Positions 28,694 through 38,695 of a stretch of DNA of 64,000 nucleotides are shown one piece after another. Origin of the DNA: Nitrososphaerota archaeon (GTDB lineage: Archaea; Thermoproteota; Nitrososphaeria; Nitrososphaerales; Nitrosopumilaceae); assembly GCA_028866655.1 (NCBI GenBank), contig JAGWHQ010000005.1, positions 1-64,000 of the forward strand, in the 5' to 3' direction. Under the pieces are notes generated by a model. That model was not told the DNA's origin and searched no databases. It saw nothing but the letters and a program-made list of their open reading frames with translations. Each line of letters starts with the position of its first letter. The stretch's first letter is position 1. Position numbers and translations under genes: made by a program.

Positions 28694-29991
28694 TGCAACA
28701 ATCCTCCCGGTCCCAAGACACCTGCGTATAGCAATCCGAGAGCTATAAAGATGTTAATGAATGCAAGACCAATTAGTTTGTACCAACCAGTGTGCAATAT
28801 CATATCTATTCTAACTCTTGGGAAGACTCCACGAGGTAACAGAATCAAGAGTATTACTCCTACAGTCTTGATCACAAACCACAATGTACCATTGAGCATT
28901 TCCTGATCAAAGAGTGGCAATCCAGGGAACTTGGCAGTCACTGGACCAATTGTAATTCCTTGAGTGATAATATCTTGTGGGAATGGTGGCCAAACCATTG
29001 GACCATTCCAACCGCCAAGGAATAACACTACAAACAATCCTGCAAATGCATATAATTTCAAATAAGTGCCAAGTTGAATTAATCCATACATCATTCCTGA
29101 AAATTCTGTTAGCCATCCTGCAACAATCTCACTTTCTGCCTCTGGAAGATCAAATGGAACTCTTTCAAGTTCTGCCAATATTGTAATGAAAAATACTATA
29201 GCGCCAATTGGAAGAAAAGCTATCCACCAAAAGTGTTCTTGTGACTCTACAATGTGTGAAAGATTCAAACTTCCAGAGAGTATTACAACTCCAAGAAGCG
29301 AAAGTATCAACGGAATTTCAAAAGCAACCATTTGATGAAGTGCTCTGAGACCACCAATGAATGTCCATTTACTATTTGCTGCCCATGCAGTGAGTACAGC
29401 AATTATTGGGAAGAAACCAATGACTGCAAATACGGCTAAAAGTCCAACGTTGGGGTTTGCAACTACCCATCCCGGAGCAACTGGAATAAGAGAAACAAAT
29501 GCACCAGCAGCACCAACAAATAACAATGGACCAAGCCAGAATATGGGCTTGTCAGCTTTTGCAGGGATGATGATCTCTTTGCTCATTAGCTTAAATCCAT
29601 CGCCCATCAGTTGCAGTATTCCTTCAATTTTTCCACAATAGAGAGGACCAACTCTGAGCTGTATTTTTGCAAGGAATTTTCTTTCAACAAATATTGTTGC
29701 AGCAGCAAGTAGAGCAGCAAATCCAAATCCTGGAAATGCCATCACTTTGAAAATAGTAGTATGCATAAAGTTCTTGACAATTGGTAAAGTACGCGATGGA
29801 TCTGCCATCCAAGTCATTGCCAAATAAGGTGTCATCAGTTGGTTGTTGATTACAGGCAGTTTGATGTAGAACAATACGATAAAGACTATCGGCAATCCAA
29901 CTAGACTGAAGATTAGAATAACCCAGAATATCAGATCAAATAAAGAACCTATGAATCGACTTAGTCTAAACTGCGGTGCAATAGTTGACAT
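28690..29991 (-). CDS. nuoH: Complex I subunit NuoH
   Basis: ERKFLAKIQLRVGPLYCG, ERVPFDLPEAESEIVAGW. Confidence 0.97.
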   Translation of the reverse strand: MSTIAPQFRLSRFIGSLFDLIFWVILIFSLVGLPIVFIVLFYIKLPVINNQLMTPYLAMTWMADPSRTLPIVKNFMHTTIFKVMAFPGFGFAALLAAATIFVERKFLAKIQLRVGPLYCGKIEGILQLMGDGFKLMSKEIIIPAKADKPIFWLGPLLFVGAAGAFVSLIPVAPGWVVANPNVGLLAVFAVIGFFPIIAVLTAWAANSKWTFIGGLRALHQMVAFEIPLILSLLGVVILSGSLNLSHIVESQEHFWWIAFLPIGAIVFFITILAELERVPFDLPEAESEIVAGWLTEFSGMMYGLIQLGTYLKLYAFAGLFVVLFLGGWNGPMVWPPFPQDIITQGITIGPVTAKFPGLPLFDQEMLNGTLWFVIKTVGVILLILLPRGVFPRVRIDMILHTGWYKLIGLAFINIFIALGLLYAGVLGPGGLLQ

Positions 29992-31125
29992 TTATCTATC
30001 TGCCTCCACAGGCCAATAATTAAGACCCCAGTAAACTGCAGGCATGTTACCTAGTTTTTCTCCTTTTAGCAAATATGGCATGCAAATCAAATTTCTAAAT
30101 GAACCGACACTTATCTTCACTCTATAAGGTTCTGGTCTGTTGTTAGATACAATGTAATATCCAATTGCACCTCTTCCAGATTCTATTCTACGATAAACTT
30201 CATCATTACCCCCTTTTGGATTTGGTTTTAATTTTGTGCGTACAGAGCCTGATTTTGGCATCTTTCTTAATGCATCTTTTATTATTCTACAACTTTCAAA
30301 CATCTCAAGGTAAGGTACTCGAGATCTTGCATACGAATCTCCTTCTTTCATAACTATTGTTTGAAAGTCTAGGTTTTCATAGACATCGTATGGTTCTTTT
30401 TTTCTTACATCAAAATCAACACCTGATGCTCTAAGTACAGAACCAGTAGTACCAAGTCTGATAGCATCAGTTCTTGATAGTATTCCACTTCCCTCGGTTC
30501 TTGCCTTCAAGAGAGGATTTTGATAGAATACAGCTTCGTATTCTTTTAATCTTTTTTCAAAATATTCAACTTGACGTAAACATCTCTCTTCAAAGTTAGA
30601 TGGTAAATCATTTCTTACTCCACCAGGTACTAGATATGCATGAGTTACTCTAGCACCAGACATTGCTTCTAAAAGATCAATGAAGAGTTCTCTGTCACCT
30701 GCAGGCCACATGAACATAGTAGAGTGACCTAAGAATATTCCATAGATAGCTAACCAGTATAAAATATAGATACAACGATTAAGTTCTGCTGCAATAACTC
30801 GGATGTATTTTGCACGTTCTGGAACTTCAATTCCCAATAATTCTTCCACTCCAAGACAATATGGATACAAGATGTTGGAAGAATCATGTATTACTGGTCT
30901 TTCAAGATGTGGAATGTTTTGAATATAATTTCTATATTCAGCCATTTTTTCTTCTCCTCGATGTACATAGCCTGGATCAGGATCACAAGAAACAATGTAA
31001 TCACCATCAACTTTGATAATTAATCTCATATGTCCAGAACCAGGATGTTGAGGACCTACGTTAAGCGTCATTATTTTATCATCCACTGTTTCAATATTCA
31101 TTCCTGGAGGTAGTTGTGTTGTCAT
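29992..31125 (-). CDS. nuoD: Complex I subunit NuoD
   Basis: MTLNVGPQHPGSGHMRLI...DPDPGYVHRGEEKMAE. Confidence 0.97.
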   Translation of the reverse strand: MTTQLPPGMNIETVDDKIMTLNVGPQHPGSGHMRLIIKVDGDYIVSCDPDPGYVHRGEEKMAEYRNYIQNIPHLERPVIHDSSNILYPYCLGVEELLGIEVPERAKYIRVIAAELNRCIYILYWLAIYGIFLGHSTMFMWPAGDRELFIDLLEAMSGARVTHAYLVPGGVRNDLPSNFEERCLRQVEYFEKRLKEYEAVFYQNPLLKARTEGSGILSRTDAIRLGTTGSVLRASGVDFDVRKKEPYDVYENLDFQTIVMKEGDSYARSRVPYLEMFESCRIIKDALRKMPKSGSVRTKLKPNPKGGNDEVYRRIESGRGAIGYYIVSNNRPEPYRVKISVGSFRNLICMPYLLKGEKLGNMPAVYWGLNYWPVEADR

Positions 31126-31126
31126 T

Positions 31127-31789
31127 TTATCTTCCCTTTATCTTGAAATCTTTTCTGAATGGTGGTATATCTGCCCAATCCTCTGGCAAAAGTAATCGTC
31201 TCATATCAGGATGACCTTCAAAGTATACACCAAACATTTCAAAACACTCTCTTTCATGAAATTCTACACTATAAAACACATCACGTAATGATGGAGTTCT
31301 TGTTGCATCTGAACCAGGATTTGGAATATCTTCTCTTGGAACTCTAGTTGCAAGTGCAAAAATTTGTCTTCCAAGTTTTTCATCAGTATAAGATCCTAGG
31401 TGGTAGATGACTTCAATTTCACTTGAATCAGGATAGTCAACTCCAGATACAGATTCTGCGTGATCATACTTTAGTTCATCTCGTATAAATTTAGCAACAT
31501 CGATTATGTCCTCTCTTTTAGTAGTTACTCTAATTCTGTCAGCTCTTACATAATCTACACGTAACTTATCTCCAAATTTTGACGAAATTTTATCTGCTAA
31601 AGATTTTTCAAATGTTGGAATTGGTTTTGGTTTAACAGGAACATCAGGAGACAAGTCCAATCCTTTTTCTTCATAAAACTTTTTCGCATCACCTTTTGAC
31701 ATTGAATCAGACTTTGTATTTTCAGAATTGTCAGAATGTTCCTCTGTAGTATCTTTAGCTTCTACGTCCTTTTCAATTCCAGAGTTCAT
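31127..31789 (-). CDS. nuoC: Complex I subunit NuoC
   Basis: SVEFHERECFEMFGVYFEGHPDMRRLLLPEDW. Confidence 0.96.
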   Translation of the reverse strand: MNSGIEKDVEAKDTTEEHSDNSENTKSDSMSKGDAKKFYEEKGLDLSPDVPVKPKPIPTFEKSLADKISSKFGDKLRVDYVRADRIRVTTKREDIIDVAKFIRDELKYDHAESVSGVDYPDSSEIEVIYHLGSYTDEKLGRQIFALATRVPREDIPNPGSDATRTPSLRDVFYSVEFHERECFEMFGVYFEGHPDMRRLLLPEDWADIPPFRKDFKIKGR

Positions 31790-31791
31790 TG

Positions 31792-32319
31792 TTATTTAGC
31801 CTTCGTCCGTTTTATTTTTTCTTGAAGTAACATGCATCCTTGAATTAGTGTTTCAGGTCTTGGTGGACATCCAGGAACATAAACATCGACTGGAAGAATT
31901 CCATCAATTCCAGGTAGTACGTTATACGAGTCAAAGTATAATCCTCCAGTTATGGCACATGCTCCCATTGCTATGACATATTTTGGATCAGGCATTTGAT
32001 CATAGACCATTCTTAATCTAGGAGCCATTTTTCTGGTAATTGTTCCCATAACAACTATGAGATCACATTGTCGGAGAGAACCAAATGCCTCAATGATACC
32101 AAACCTTTCAACATCATATCTAGGACTAGATGCCGCACCAAATTCTACACTACAGCATGCGGTCTCAAGGTGTACCGGCCACAAGGAGTAGATTCTACCC
32201 CAGTTGATAGCCATATCAAACGGTTTTCCCACTGCTCTGATGAGAACATCACCAAGCTTTCCAACTAGAACGTTAGTAGCATGAGGTGCAGTGTCTTGGT
32301 TAAGTAGTTCTTTTAACAT
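31792..32319 (-). CDS. nuoB: Complex I subunit NuoB
   Basis: ACCSVEFGAA, MGACAITGGLY, YVPGCPPRPE. Confidence 0.97.
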   Translation of the reverse strand: MLKELLNQDTAPHATNVLVGKLGDVLIRAVGKPFDMAINWGRIYSLWPVHLETACCSVEFGAASSPRYDVERFGIIEAFGSLRQCDLIVVMGTITRKMAPRLRMVYDQMPDPKYVIAMGACAITGGLYFDSYNVLPGIDGILPVDVYVPGCPPRPETLIQGCMLLQEKIKRTKAK

Positions 32320-32362
32320 TATTCTTCCCTATCCCGAATCTTTGTTATATTTGATTTAAAAG

Positions 32363-32779
32363 TTACCAAATGTCTTTTCTCCCCGCTTGGTACAATGCAA
32401 AGGCAAATGCTGCAAAAATTATTGCAAGAAATCCTATTATTGGAAGAGTTGCAGACTTTGGTAAATCAAGAATGCTACTTCCCCAGGCATACAAAAAGAT
32501 CGATGCGACATCAAATACAACAAACATCAAGACAAATGAATAATACTGCATCATGAAATGAGTACGTCCCTCTCCTTGTGGGACTTGGCCAGATTCCATA
32601 GGCAAAAACTTGACTGGATTAGGAGTACGTCTTGGTGCAATCATCCTAGAAAGAATTAGGGTTGGCCCTGTTGCCACAATTGCAAATGTGAATAACAATA
32701 AGATTGGACTGAAACTACTAGCAGCTTCTCCTACCAAAGTAGCTAACAAGCCAGTCGGAGAGTATAAAAATCTATGCAC
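32363..32779 (-). CDS. nuoA: Complex I subunit NuoA
   Basis: FLPMESGQVPQGEGRTHFMMQYYSFVLMFVVFDVASIFLYAW. Confidence 0.94.
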   Translation of the reverse strand: MHRFLYSPTGLLATLVGEAASSFSPILLLFTFAIVATGPTLILSRMIAPRRTPNPVKFLPMESGQVPQGEGRTHFMMQYYSFVLMFVVFDVASIFLYAWGSSILDLPKSATLPIIGFLAIIFAAFAFALYQAGRKDIW

Positions 32780-32860
32780 ATTATACGATCATAATTTTCA
32801 TTGCCAACAAATTTTTCAATAATTTTGTTGAAAATTAACAATATCTTCAATTTTACATAT

Positions 32861-32876
32861 TGATCGATTTCGATCA
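32861..32876. promoter_or_regulatory. 16-bp palindrome TGATCGA-TT-TCGATCA in the nuoA/peroxiredoxin divergent promoter region
   Basis: Perfect 7-bp inverted repeat about 48 bp upstream of the peroxiredoxin ATG. Confidence 0.4.
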
Positions 32877-32923
32877 TTTAATTTCTAAAATGATTGATAT
32901 ATGACAATATCAAAACATACTCC

Positions 32924-33388
32924 ATGGTAAATGTTGGACAGAAAGCACCGCCTTTTACACTAGTAGACACAGAACTAAAAATGCAAAGTCTAGACGACTT
33001 TAAAGGAAAAAAAGTAGTCTTGTCATTTTTTGTAGCCGCAAGCTCTCCTGTATGTACAAAGGAAATGTGCACTTTCAGAGACGAATGGAATCAGATATCA
33101 AAACTCGGTGCTCAAGTAATAGGAATTAGCAATGATGGTCCATTTGCAAATAAAGCATTTGCAGAATCTCAACATCTTAATTTTCCAGTACTTGGAGACT
33201 ATAAGAGTCAGACAATAAGAGATTACGATATCCTAATGCCTGACTTGTTGCATGTAAAGGGATACGACGCAGCAAAGAGATCTGTGTTCATAGTAGATGA
33301 AACTGGAAACATAATTTACAAATGGGTTTCAGACAATCCACTGATAGAACCAAACTATCAAGAGATCATAGACTTTCTCAAGAAATAA
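32924..33388 (+). CDS. Peroxiredoxin (AhpC/TSA-Bcp family)
   Basis: VGQKAPPFTLVDTE...FFVAASSPVCTKEMCTFRD; ATG at 32924 preferred. Confidence 0.93.
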   Translation: MVNVGQKAPPFTLVDTELKMQSLDDFKGKKVVLSFFVAASSPVCTKEMCTFRDEWNQISKLGAQVIGISNDGPFANKAFAESQHLNFPVLGDYKSQTIRDYDILMPDLLHVKGYDAAKRSVFIVDETGNIIYKWVSDNPLIEPNYQEIIDFLKK

Positions 33389-33488
33389 AGTAAAATCTCT
33401 TTTAATTTATTTTTAAAATATGTTACGTATCAATTACGTATTCTTGCAATTACCAAAATCTAAATATTAAGAACAACACTAGGATCAG

Positions 33489-34340
33489 ATGACTACAAAA
33501 CAAAATGATCATAGAGAAAACACATCTAAACTGCAGTCTCATGAATTAAAACAAAAATCTCTAAGACATGAATTTACTAATCTAACAATAAAGGCAATAA
33601 TTGTAGCAATAATAGCTTGGATTAGTTTATCCATTTTTGAAATATTTGTTGCACCAGTAATGGGATTGCAACACATACATATCCAGGTAACAAAGACGAT
33701 TGTTACCATAATACTTGTGTTAGCAATTATTACTGCTATCAGACGTATTCTCAAAAGATTTTCAACGAAGATACCAGCACAATTCTCTGCAAGCATTTCA
33801 TTTTTTTCCATAATAGTGATAGCATTGATGGCAAGCATATCTTTGCTATATGAGTGGAATATAGAACCACAAGAGATTCTAGTTGGTGGAGGAGTTGCGG
33901 CAATCATTGTCGGTATTGGAGTATCAACAGTAGTTGGCAACATATTTTCAGGAGGATTGATGCTTACAACATTTCCAGCCAAGATTGGCGATACAATTAT
34001 GATAGTAAATGACAACATACGCGGAAAAGTTGAAGAAATTAACATGCTATACACAAAGATAATCACAGATCATGATACAGAATACATAGTACCAAACAAT
34101 GCTATAATACAAGGCAATGTACGAATTATAAAAGAAATTCCACTAAATGATCGACTGCCATACAAGAAAGGGGATAAAGTTGAACTGAAAAATTCGTCAG
34201 ACAAATACACTGGGATTATCATCAAGATAACTCCAGAGTTCACAACCATTCTAGATGAAAACAAAGAGGTCACAATTACAAATAACTCCATATTTGACGG
34301 CAAATTTGTTATAACAAAAGATAGTATCAAACAGAGTTAA
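33489..34340 (+). CDS. MscS-type mechanosensitive channel protein
   Basis: GGGVAAIIVGIGVSTVVGNIFSGGLMLTTFPAKIGDTIMI MscS core; three N-terminal TM helices. Confidence 0.88.
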   Translation: MTTKQNDHRENTSKLQSHELKQKSLRHEFTNLTIKAIIVAIIAWISLSIFEIFVAPVMGLQHIHIQVTKTIVTIILVLAIITAIRRILKRFSTKIPAQFSASISFFSIIVIALMASISLLYEWNIEPQEILVGGGVAAIIVGIGVSTVVGNIFSGGLMLTTFPAKIGDTIMIVNDNIRGKVEEINMLYTKIITDHDTEYIVPNNAIIQGNVRIIKEIPLNDRLPYKKGDKVELKNSSDKYTGIIIKITPEFTTILDENKEVTITNNSIFDGKFVITKDSIKQS

Positions 34341-34432
34341 TTCCAAAAGTACAGCACATATGGAAAATTCAGATAGTTAACAAATTTTATTCAACAATAA
34401 AACATGAAATGATTTGTTAATTTTAGAAATAT

Positions 34433-34945
34433 TTATTCAATCTCTGCGAGTACATCACTTTTTGCAACCGATGAACCTTGTTTCATTTTTATTGATTTTA
34501 CAACACCGTCTTTATGAGATTTGATTGAAATTTGCATTTTCATAGATTCTAAAACACAAACTACATCTCCTTTCTTGATATTATCTCCAGCAGTCACATT
34601 TATCGACACAACTCTACCAGGAATTTGGCTTTTTAGATTTATTTGAGAGTCAGAGGCAGAATCAGCTCCAGAGTTTTTATAAACAATTTTGTCCATCTCG
34701 GGACGTTTGTTAAATGTCAGTTTTACACCATCTACTACAAGTGTAATTCTGTTAGTACTGTTTTCAAGATATTTCGTAATGTGATAAACACTATCTAGCA
34801 TAAATTCGATCTTGTCATGTGTCATAGTTACAATTTTGAGATCTCGTTCTTTTCCTTGTATTTTTAGTACAAACTCATTATTCCCAATAGACTTTACAAT
34901 TTCTCCATCCAAATTTTCATCAGTATTTTCTAGTTTGAATTTCAT
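34433..34945 (-). CDS. Biotin carboxyl carrier subunit of acetyl/propionyl-CoA carboxylase
   Basis: C-terminal biotinylation motif VCVLESMKMQISIKS. Confidence 0.92.
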   Translation of the reverse strand: MKFKLENTDENLDGEIVKSIGNNEFVLKIQGKERDLKIVTMTHDKIEFMLDSVYHITKYLENSTNRITLVVDGVKLTFNKRPEMDKIVYKNSGADSASDSQINLKSQIPGRVVSINVTAGDNIKKGDVVCVLESMKMQISIKSHKDGVVKSIKMKQGSSVAKSDVLAEIE

Positions 34946-34946
34946 A

Positions 34947-36440
34947 TCAATGCCTGTCCACTTGTGTTTTCCATCTAATGTTATGTTCTTTGCGTGGTTT
35001 TATTTTGTTTTTTAGAAATTCTGAATGTATGAGTGTTGCAGCTAGTGCAGGTTCTGATTTTTGTGATGCTTCATTTTTCAAATCATTCTGTAACCTGTCT
35101 AGTATCTTGAATCTATCAAGAAAGTCTGTTGACAAGTCACCATTAATGAATTCCTTGCTATTCAGTATAGTCTTGTACAATGGTATAGCAGTTTCAACAC
35201 CTTCAATGTAGAAATCAGATAATGCCAGTGCCATTCTTTGTCTGGCCTCTTCAAAGTTTTGTCCCCATGTGATAAGTTTACCCATAAGTGAATCATAGTA
35301 AGGCGACACAGTGCAACCAGGATAGAGATAGGTGTCCACTCGCACTCCAGGACCTGATGGAATATTAACATCCCATATTTTTCCAGTTGATGGTGCAAAG
35401 TCCAAGAATGTATCTTCTGCATTTATTCTACATTCTATGGAACAACCATTTACTTTGAGATCTTTTTGTTTGAAAGGAATTTCATTTCCATTTGCAATAT
35501 CAATCTGTAATTTGACAAGATCAAGACCTGAAACTAGTTCAGTTACAGGATGTTCAACTTGCAATCTTGCGTTTATTTCTATAAAATAAAAGGTTCCATC
35601 ATCTAATCGTAGAAATTCTGCAGTTCCAGCATTAAGATAATCAACAGCAATTGCTGCATTTACTGCTAGCTCGCCTATTTGGTCACGTGTCTTTTGATCA
35701 ACTACTGGAGATGGAGACATTTCTATGAGTTTTTGGTGTCTTCTTTGAATAGAACATTCTCGTTCAAAGATATGTACTGCATTTCCATGCTTGTCACGTG
35801 CTAGTTGAAGTTCAATGTGTCTTATTTTTGGGAGGAATTTTTCAACAAATAGTGCAGATTTGCCAAATGCTGCTTTGGATTCCCCAGAAGCAATTTCAAA
35901 AGCTTCTCTCAATTCTTTTTCATTGTGTACTAGTCTAATTCCTCTACCTCCTCCACCAAAAACTGATTTGAGTAAAACAGGATATCCAATATCGTGTGCA
36001 ATATTCAATGCTTTTTCAACCTCTTCTACAATTCCTGGACTTCCAGGTACAGTTGGAACTTTGGCTTTGATCATTGCCGCTTTGCATTCCATTTTATCAC
36101 CACATAGTCTCATTGATTTTCCAGAAGGCCCTATGAAATTGAGATTCTTTTTTTCACAAAGATCTGCAAAGTCTGCATTTTCAGAAAGAAATCCATACCC
36201 CGGATGAATTGCATCAGCACCAGAGCTAATTGCAGTCTCTACTATTTTTTCCATGTTCAAATAGCTCTGCGCAGGAGATGCAGGACCTATATGATATGCT
36301 TCACTTGCCATCTTGACATGTTTTGAATTTACGTCTTCATCAGAATAAACTGCTACTGATTTTATTCCTAATGCATTACATGCCTTGATGACACGGATTG
36401 CAATTTCGCCCCTGTTTGAGATTAAAATTTTCTTTATCAT
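34947..36440 (-). CDS. accC: Biotin carboxylase subunit of acetyl/propionyl-CoA carboxylase
   Basis: KILISNRGEIAIRVIKA, GGGGRGIRLV, INARLQVEHPVTE. Confidence 0.97.
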   Translation of the reverse strand: MIKKILISNRGEIAIRVIKACNALGIKSVAVYSDEDVNSKHVKMASEAYHIGPASPAQSYLNMEKIVETAISSGADAIHPGYGFLSENADFADLCEKKNLNFIGPSGKSMRLCGDKMECKAAMIKAKVPTVPGSPGIVEEVEKALNIAHDIGYPVLLKSVFGGGGRGIRLVHNEKELREAFEIASGESKAAFGKSALFVEKFLPKIRHIELQLARDKHGNAVHIFERECSIQRRHQKLIEMSPSPVVDQKTRDQIGELAVNAAIAVDYLNAGTAEFLRLDDGTFYFIEINARLQVEHPVTELVSGLDLVKLQIDIANGNEIPFKQKDLKVNGCSIECRINAEDTFLDFAPSTGKIWDVNIPSGPGVRVDTYLYPGCTVSPYYDSLMGKLITWGQNFEEARQRMALALSDFYIEGVETAIPLYKTILNSKEFINGDLSTDFLDRFKILDRLQNDLKNEASQKSEPALAATLIHSEFLKNKIKPRKEHNIRWKTQVDRH

Positions 36441-36446
36441 AGCTTT

Positions 36447-37994
36447 CTAGAGATTAATATTCCCATGTTTTCGTGGAACTCGTCTTTCCCTTTTATTTGC
36501 CAATGCATCCAAGGCACGAATTAGAGCTGGTCGTGTTTCAGCAGGATCAATCACAGAATCGATTGTTCCGTATGATGCAGCGACGTAAGGATTAGCAAAT
36601 TTTTCTGTAAAATTATCAACAAGTTGTTTTTTTAATATAGCTGGATCTTTTGCAGAATCAAGTTCTTTTCTGTTCATAATTCTCACGGCTGCTTCAGAAC
36701 CAAGTACGGCTATCTGTGCAGTAGGCCATGCATAATTAACATCAGTTCCCAGATTCTTGCTTGCCATTGCAATGTAGGCGCCACCATAGGCTTTACCTAT
36801 GATAAGTGTAATTTTTGGCACTGTAGCTTCACAATAAGCATACAAAAGTTTGCTGCCATGACGGATAATTCCGGCATGCTCTTGTTGGGTTCCAGGCATG
36901 TATCCAGGTGTATCAACTAGTGTAATAATTGGGATACCATAACAATCACAGAATCTGATGAATCGAGATGCTTTGTTAGATGAATCAATATCCAATGCTC
37001 CTGCCAACACCATTGGTTGATTTGCAACAATTCCTATTGTCTTACCATGAAGTCTTGCAAATCCAACTACAACGTTTGGTGCAAATAATTCGTGTATCTC
37101 AAAGAATACATGATTATCAACAATAGATGATATGATTTCTTTCATGTCATATGGTTGTAGAGGATTTTCTGGAATTATGTTTATGAGATTATTGTCTAGT
37201 CTGTTTGGATCATCACCAGTTTCTACAACAGGTGCTTCATCTGTACTATTCTGAGGAATATACGACAAGAGTGTCTTAACAATATCCATACAGTGATACT
37301 CATTTTTTCCTACAAAGTGTGCAACACCACTATTTCTTCCATGTGACATTGCACCACCAAGCTCATCAAAAGATACTTCTTCTCCAAGAACTGTCTTGAC
37401 AACCTCCGGACCTGTTACAAACATGGTAGAGATCTTGTCAGCCATAATTACAAAGTCTGTCATTGCAGGAGAATATACCGCACCTCCTGCTGATGGTCCT
37501 ACACTAATAGTAATTTGAGGAACTACTCCAGATGCAAGTTGGTTATGATAAAATATGCTAGCAAAACCATCAAGGCTCAATATTCCCTCTTGGATTCTTG
37601 CTCCACCTGAATCAATTATTCCAATTATTGGACATCCAACTTTTACTGCATGATCCATAATTTTTGTAATTTTCTTGGCACCCATTTCACTTAGCGTACC
37701 ACCAAGAACTGTAAAATCATAAGCAAAAAGAAAAACTTGTTTTCCGTGTATAGTTCCATATCCTGTTACTACTCCATCACCAAAGAATTTTTTGTTCTGC
37801 ATGTCAAATTCATAATAATGATGAGTTGTCATGGCATCAATTTCTGTAAAGCTTCCCTCATCAAGCAATAGATCAATTCGTTCTCTGGCGGTAAGCTTAC
37901 CCTTTTCATGCTGTCCTTGGATTCTTTCTTCTCCACCACTTTGTTCCGCCTGTCGTCTTTTATGTAAAAAATTCTTAATTTTTTCAGAGTGCAT
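36447..37994 (-). CDS. pccB: Carboxyltransferase subunit of acetyl/propionyl-CoA carboxylase
   Basis: KLTARERIDLLLDEGSFTEID, DSGGARIQEGI, TLVDTPGYMPGTQQEHAGIIRHG. Confidence 0.97.
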   Translation of the reverse strand: MHSEKIKNFLHKRRQAEQSGGEERIQGQHEKGKLTARERIDLLLDEGSFTEIDAMTTHHYYEFDMQNKKFFGDGVVTGYGTIHGKQVFLFAYDFTVLGGTLSEMGAKKITKIMDHAVKVGCPIIGIIDSGGARIQEGILSLDGFASIFYHNQLASGVVPQITISVGPSAGGAVYSPAMTDFVIMADKISTMFVTGPEVVKTVLGEEVSFDELGGAMSHGRNSGVAHFVGKNEYHCMDIVKTLLSYIPQNSTDEAPVVETGDDPNRLDNNLINIIPENPLQPYDMKEIISSIVDNHVFFEIHELFAPNVVVGFARLHGKTIGIVANQPMVLAGALDIDSSNKASRFIRFCDCYGIPIITLVDTPGYMPGTQQEHAGIIRHGSKLLYAYCEATVPKITLIIGKAYGGAYIAMASKNLGTDVNYAWPTAQIAVLGSEAAVRIMNRKELDSAKDPAILKKQLVDNFTEKFANPYVAASYGTIDSVIDPAETRPALIRALDALANKRERRVPRKHGNINL

Positions 37995-38030
37995 TATTCG
38001 AATTAGAGACTAATTACAACCTATATTAAT

Positions 38031-38303
38031 TTAATCAGTTTTAACTTCCCTAATACCATCTCGGCCGCCCTTTGCGTTACGGAAAACATTCATTCCAATA
38101 TGATAATTCTCCCACAGTCCTTCTATAACTTGGAGTTCTTCTCTTGTAGACTGGATGGTTTCCTTTGTAGCCTGTGGTTCTGCCTCTGTTTTTGCAACCA
38201 AATTTCTCTTTTCCACAAGAAGATCTTCTAGTCCTACTTCGTAATTGGATTCCCCATGAAATGCTGGATCTAATGGGGTTATCTTTGTGGCAGGCTTTGT
38301 CAT
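38031..38303 (-). CDS. Conserved hypothetical 90-aa protein
   Basis: Charged, protein-like composition; intergenic on both sides. Confidence 0.55.
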   Translation of the reverse strand: MTKPATKITPLDPAFHGESNYEVGLEDLLVEKRNLVAKTEAEPQATKETIQSTREELQVIEGLWENYHIGMNVFRNAKGGRDGIREVKTD

Positions 38304-38377
38304 TTGCTTTTCAATCTTAGGGGTTAGATTTTAAGGTTTTACAGTATGTTATGAGTTCTAGCCAGAATAGATCTTGC

Positions 38378-38695
38378 TTACTGTTTAAGGTTCAACATAG
38401 GATATCGTTTTAGTACAGAAATTTGATACTGTGAAAAAGCATCTTTTTCTTCACTGCATTTCTTACATATGCACATTTGAGATACTTTGTCTAGATCACA
38501 GTTATCTGCAAATTCACAATCAGGACATCCTGCAGGGCCTCCACATACTATGCATTTTAATTGTTTCACTTCAGCACAAGCCTGATGCTTTACTCCCAAT
38601 CCCTTGGCCCACAGAGCTACCTCATTGATTTCAATTTTCTTATTACAAACAAGACACGTCCCAGGAAATTTCATCGGTATTGAACGCCAGCTCAT
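38378..38695 (-). CDS. Cys-rich zinc-binding protein coupled to rfcL
   Basis: CLVCNKKI...GVKHQAC, CIVCGGPAGCPDCEFADNC, CICKKC; ATGA overlap with rfcL stop. Confidence 0.75.
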   Translation of the reverse strand: MSWRSIPMKFPGTCLVCNKKIEINEVALWAKGLGVKHQACAEVKQLKCIVCGGPAGCPDCEFADNCDLDKVSQMCICKKCSEEKDAFSQYQISVLKRYPMLNLKQ

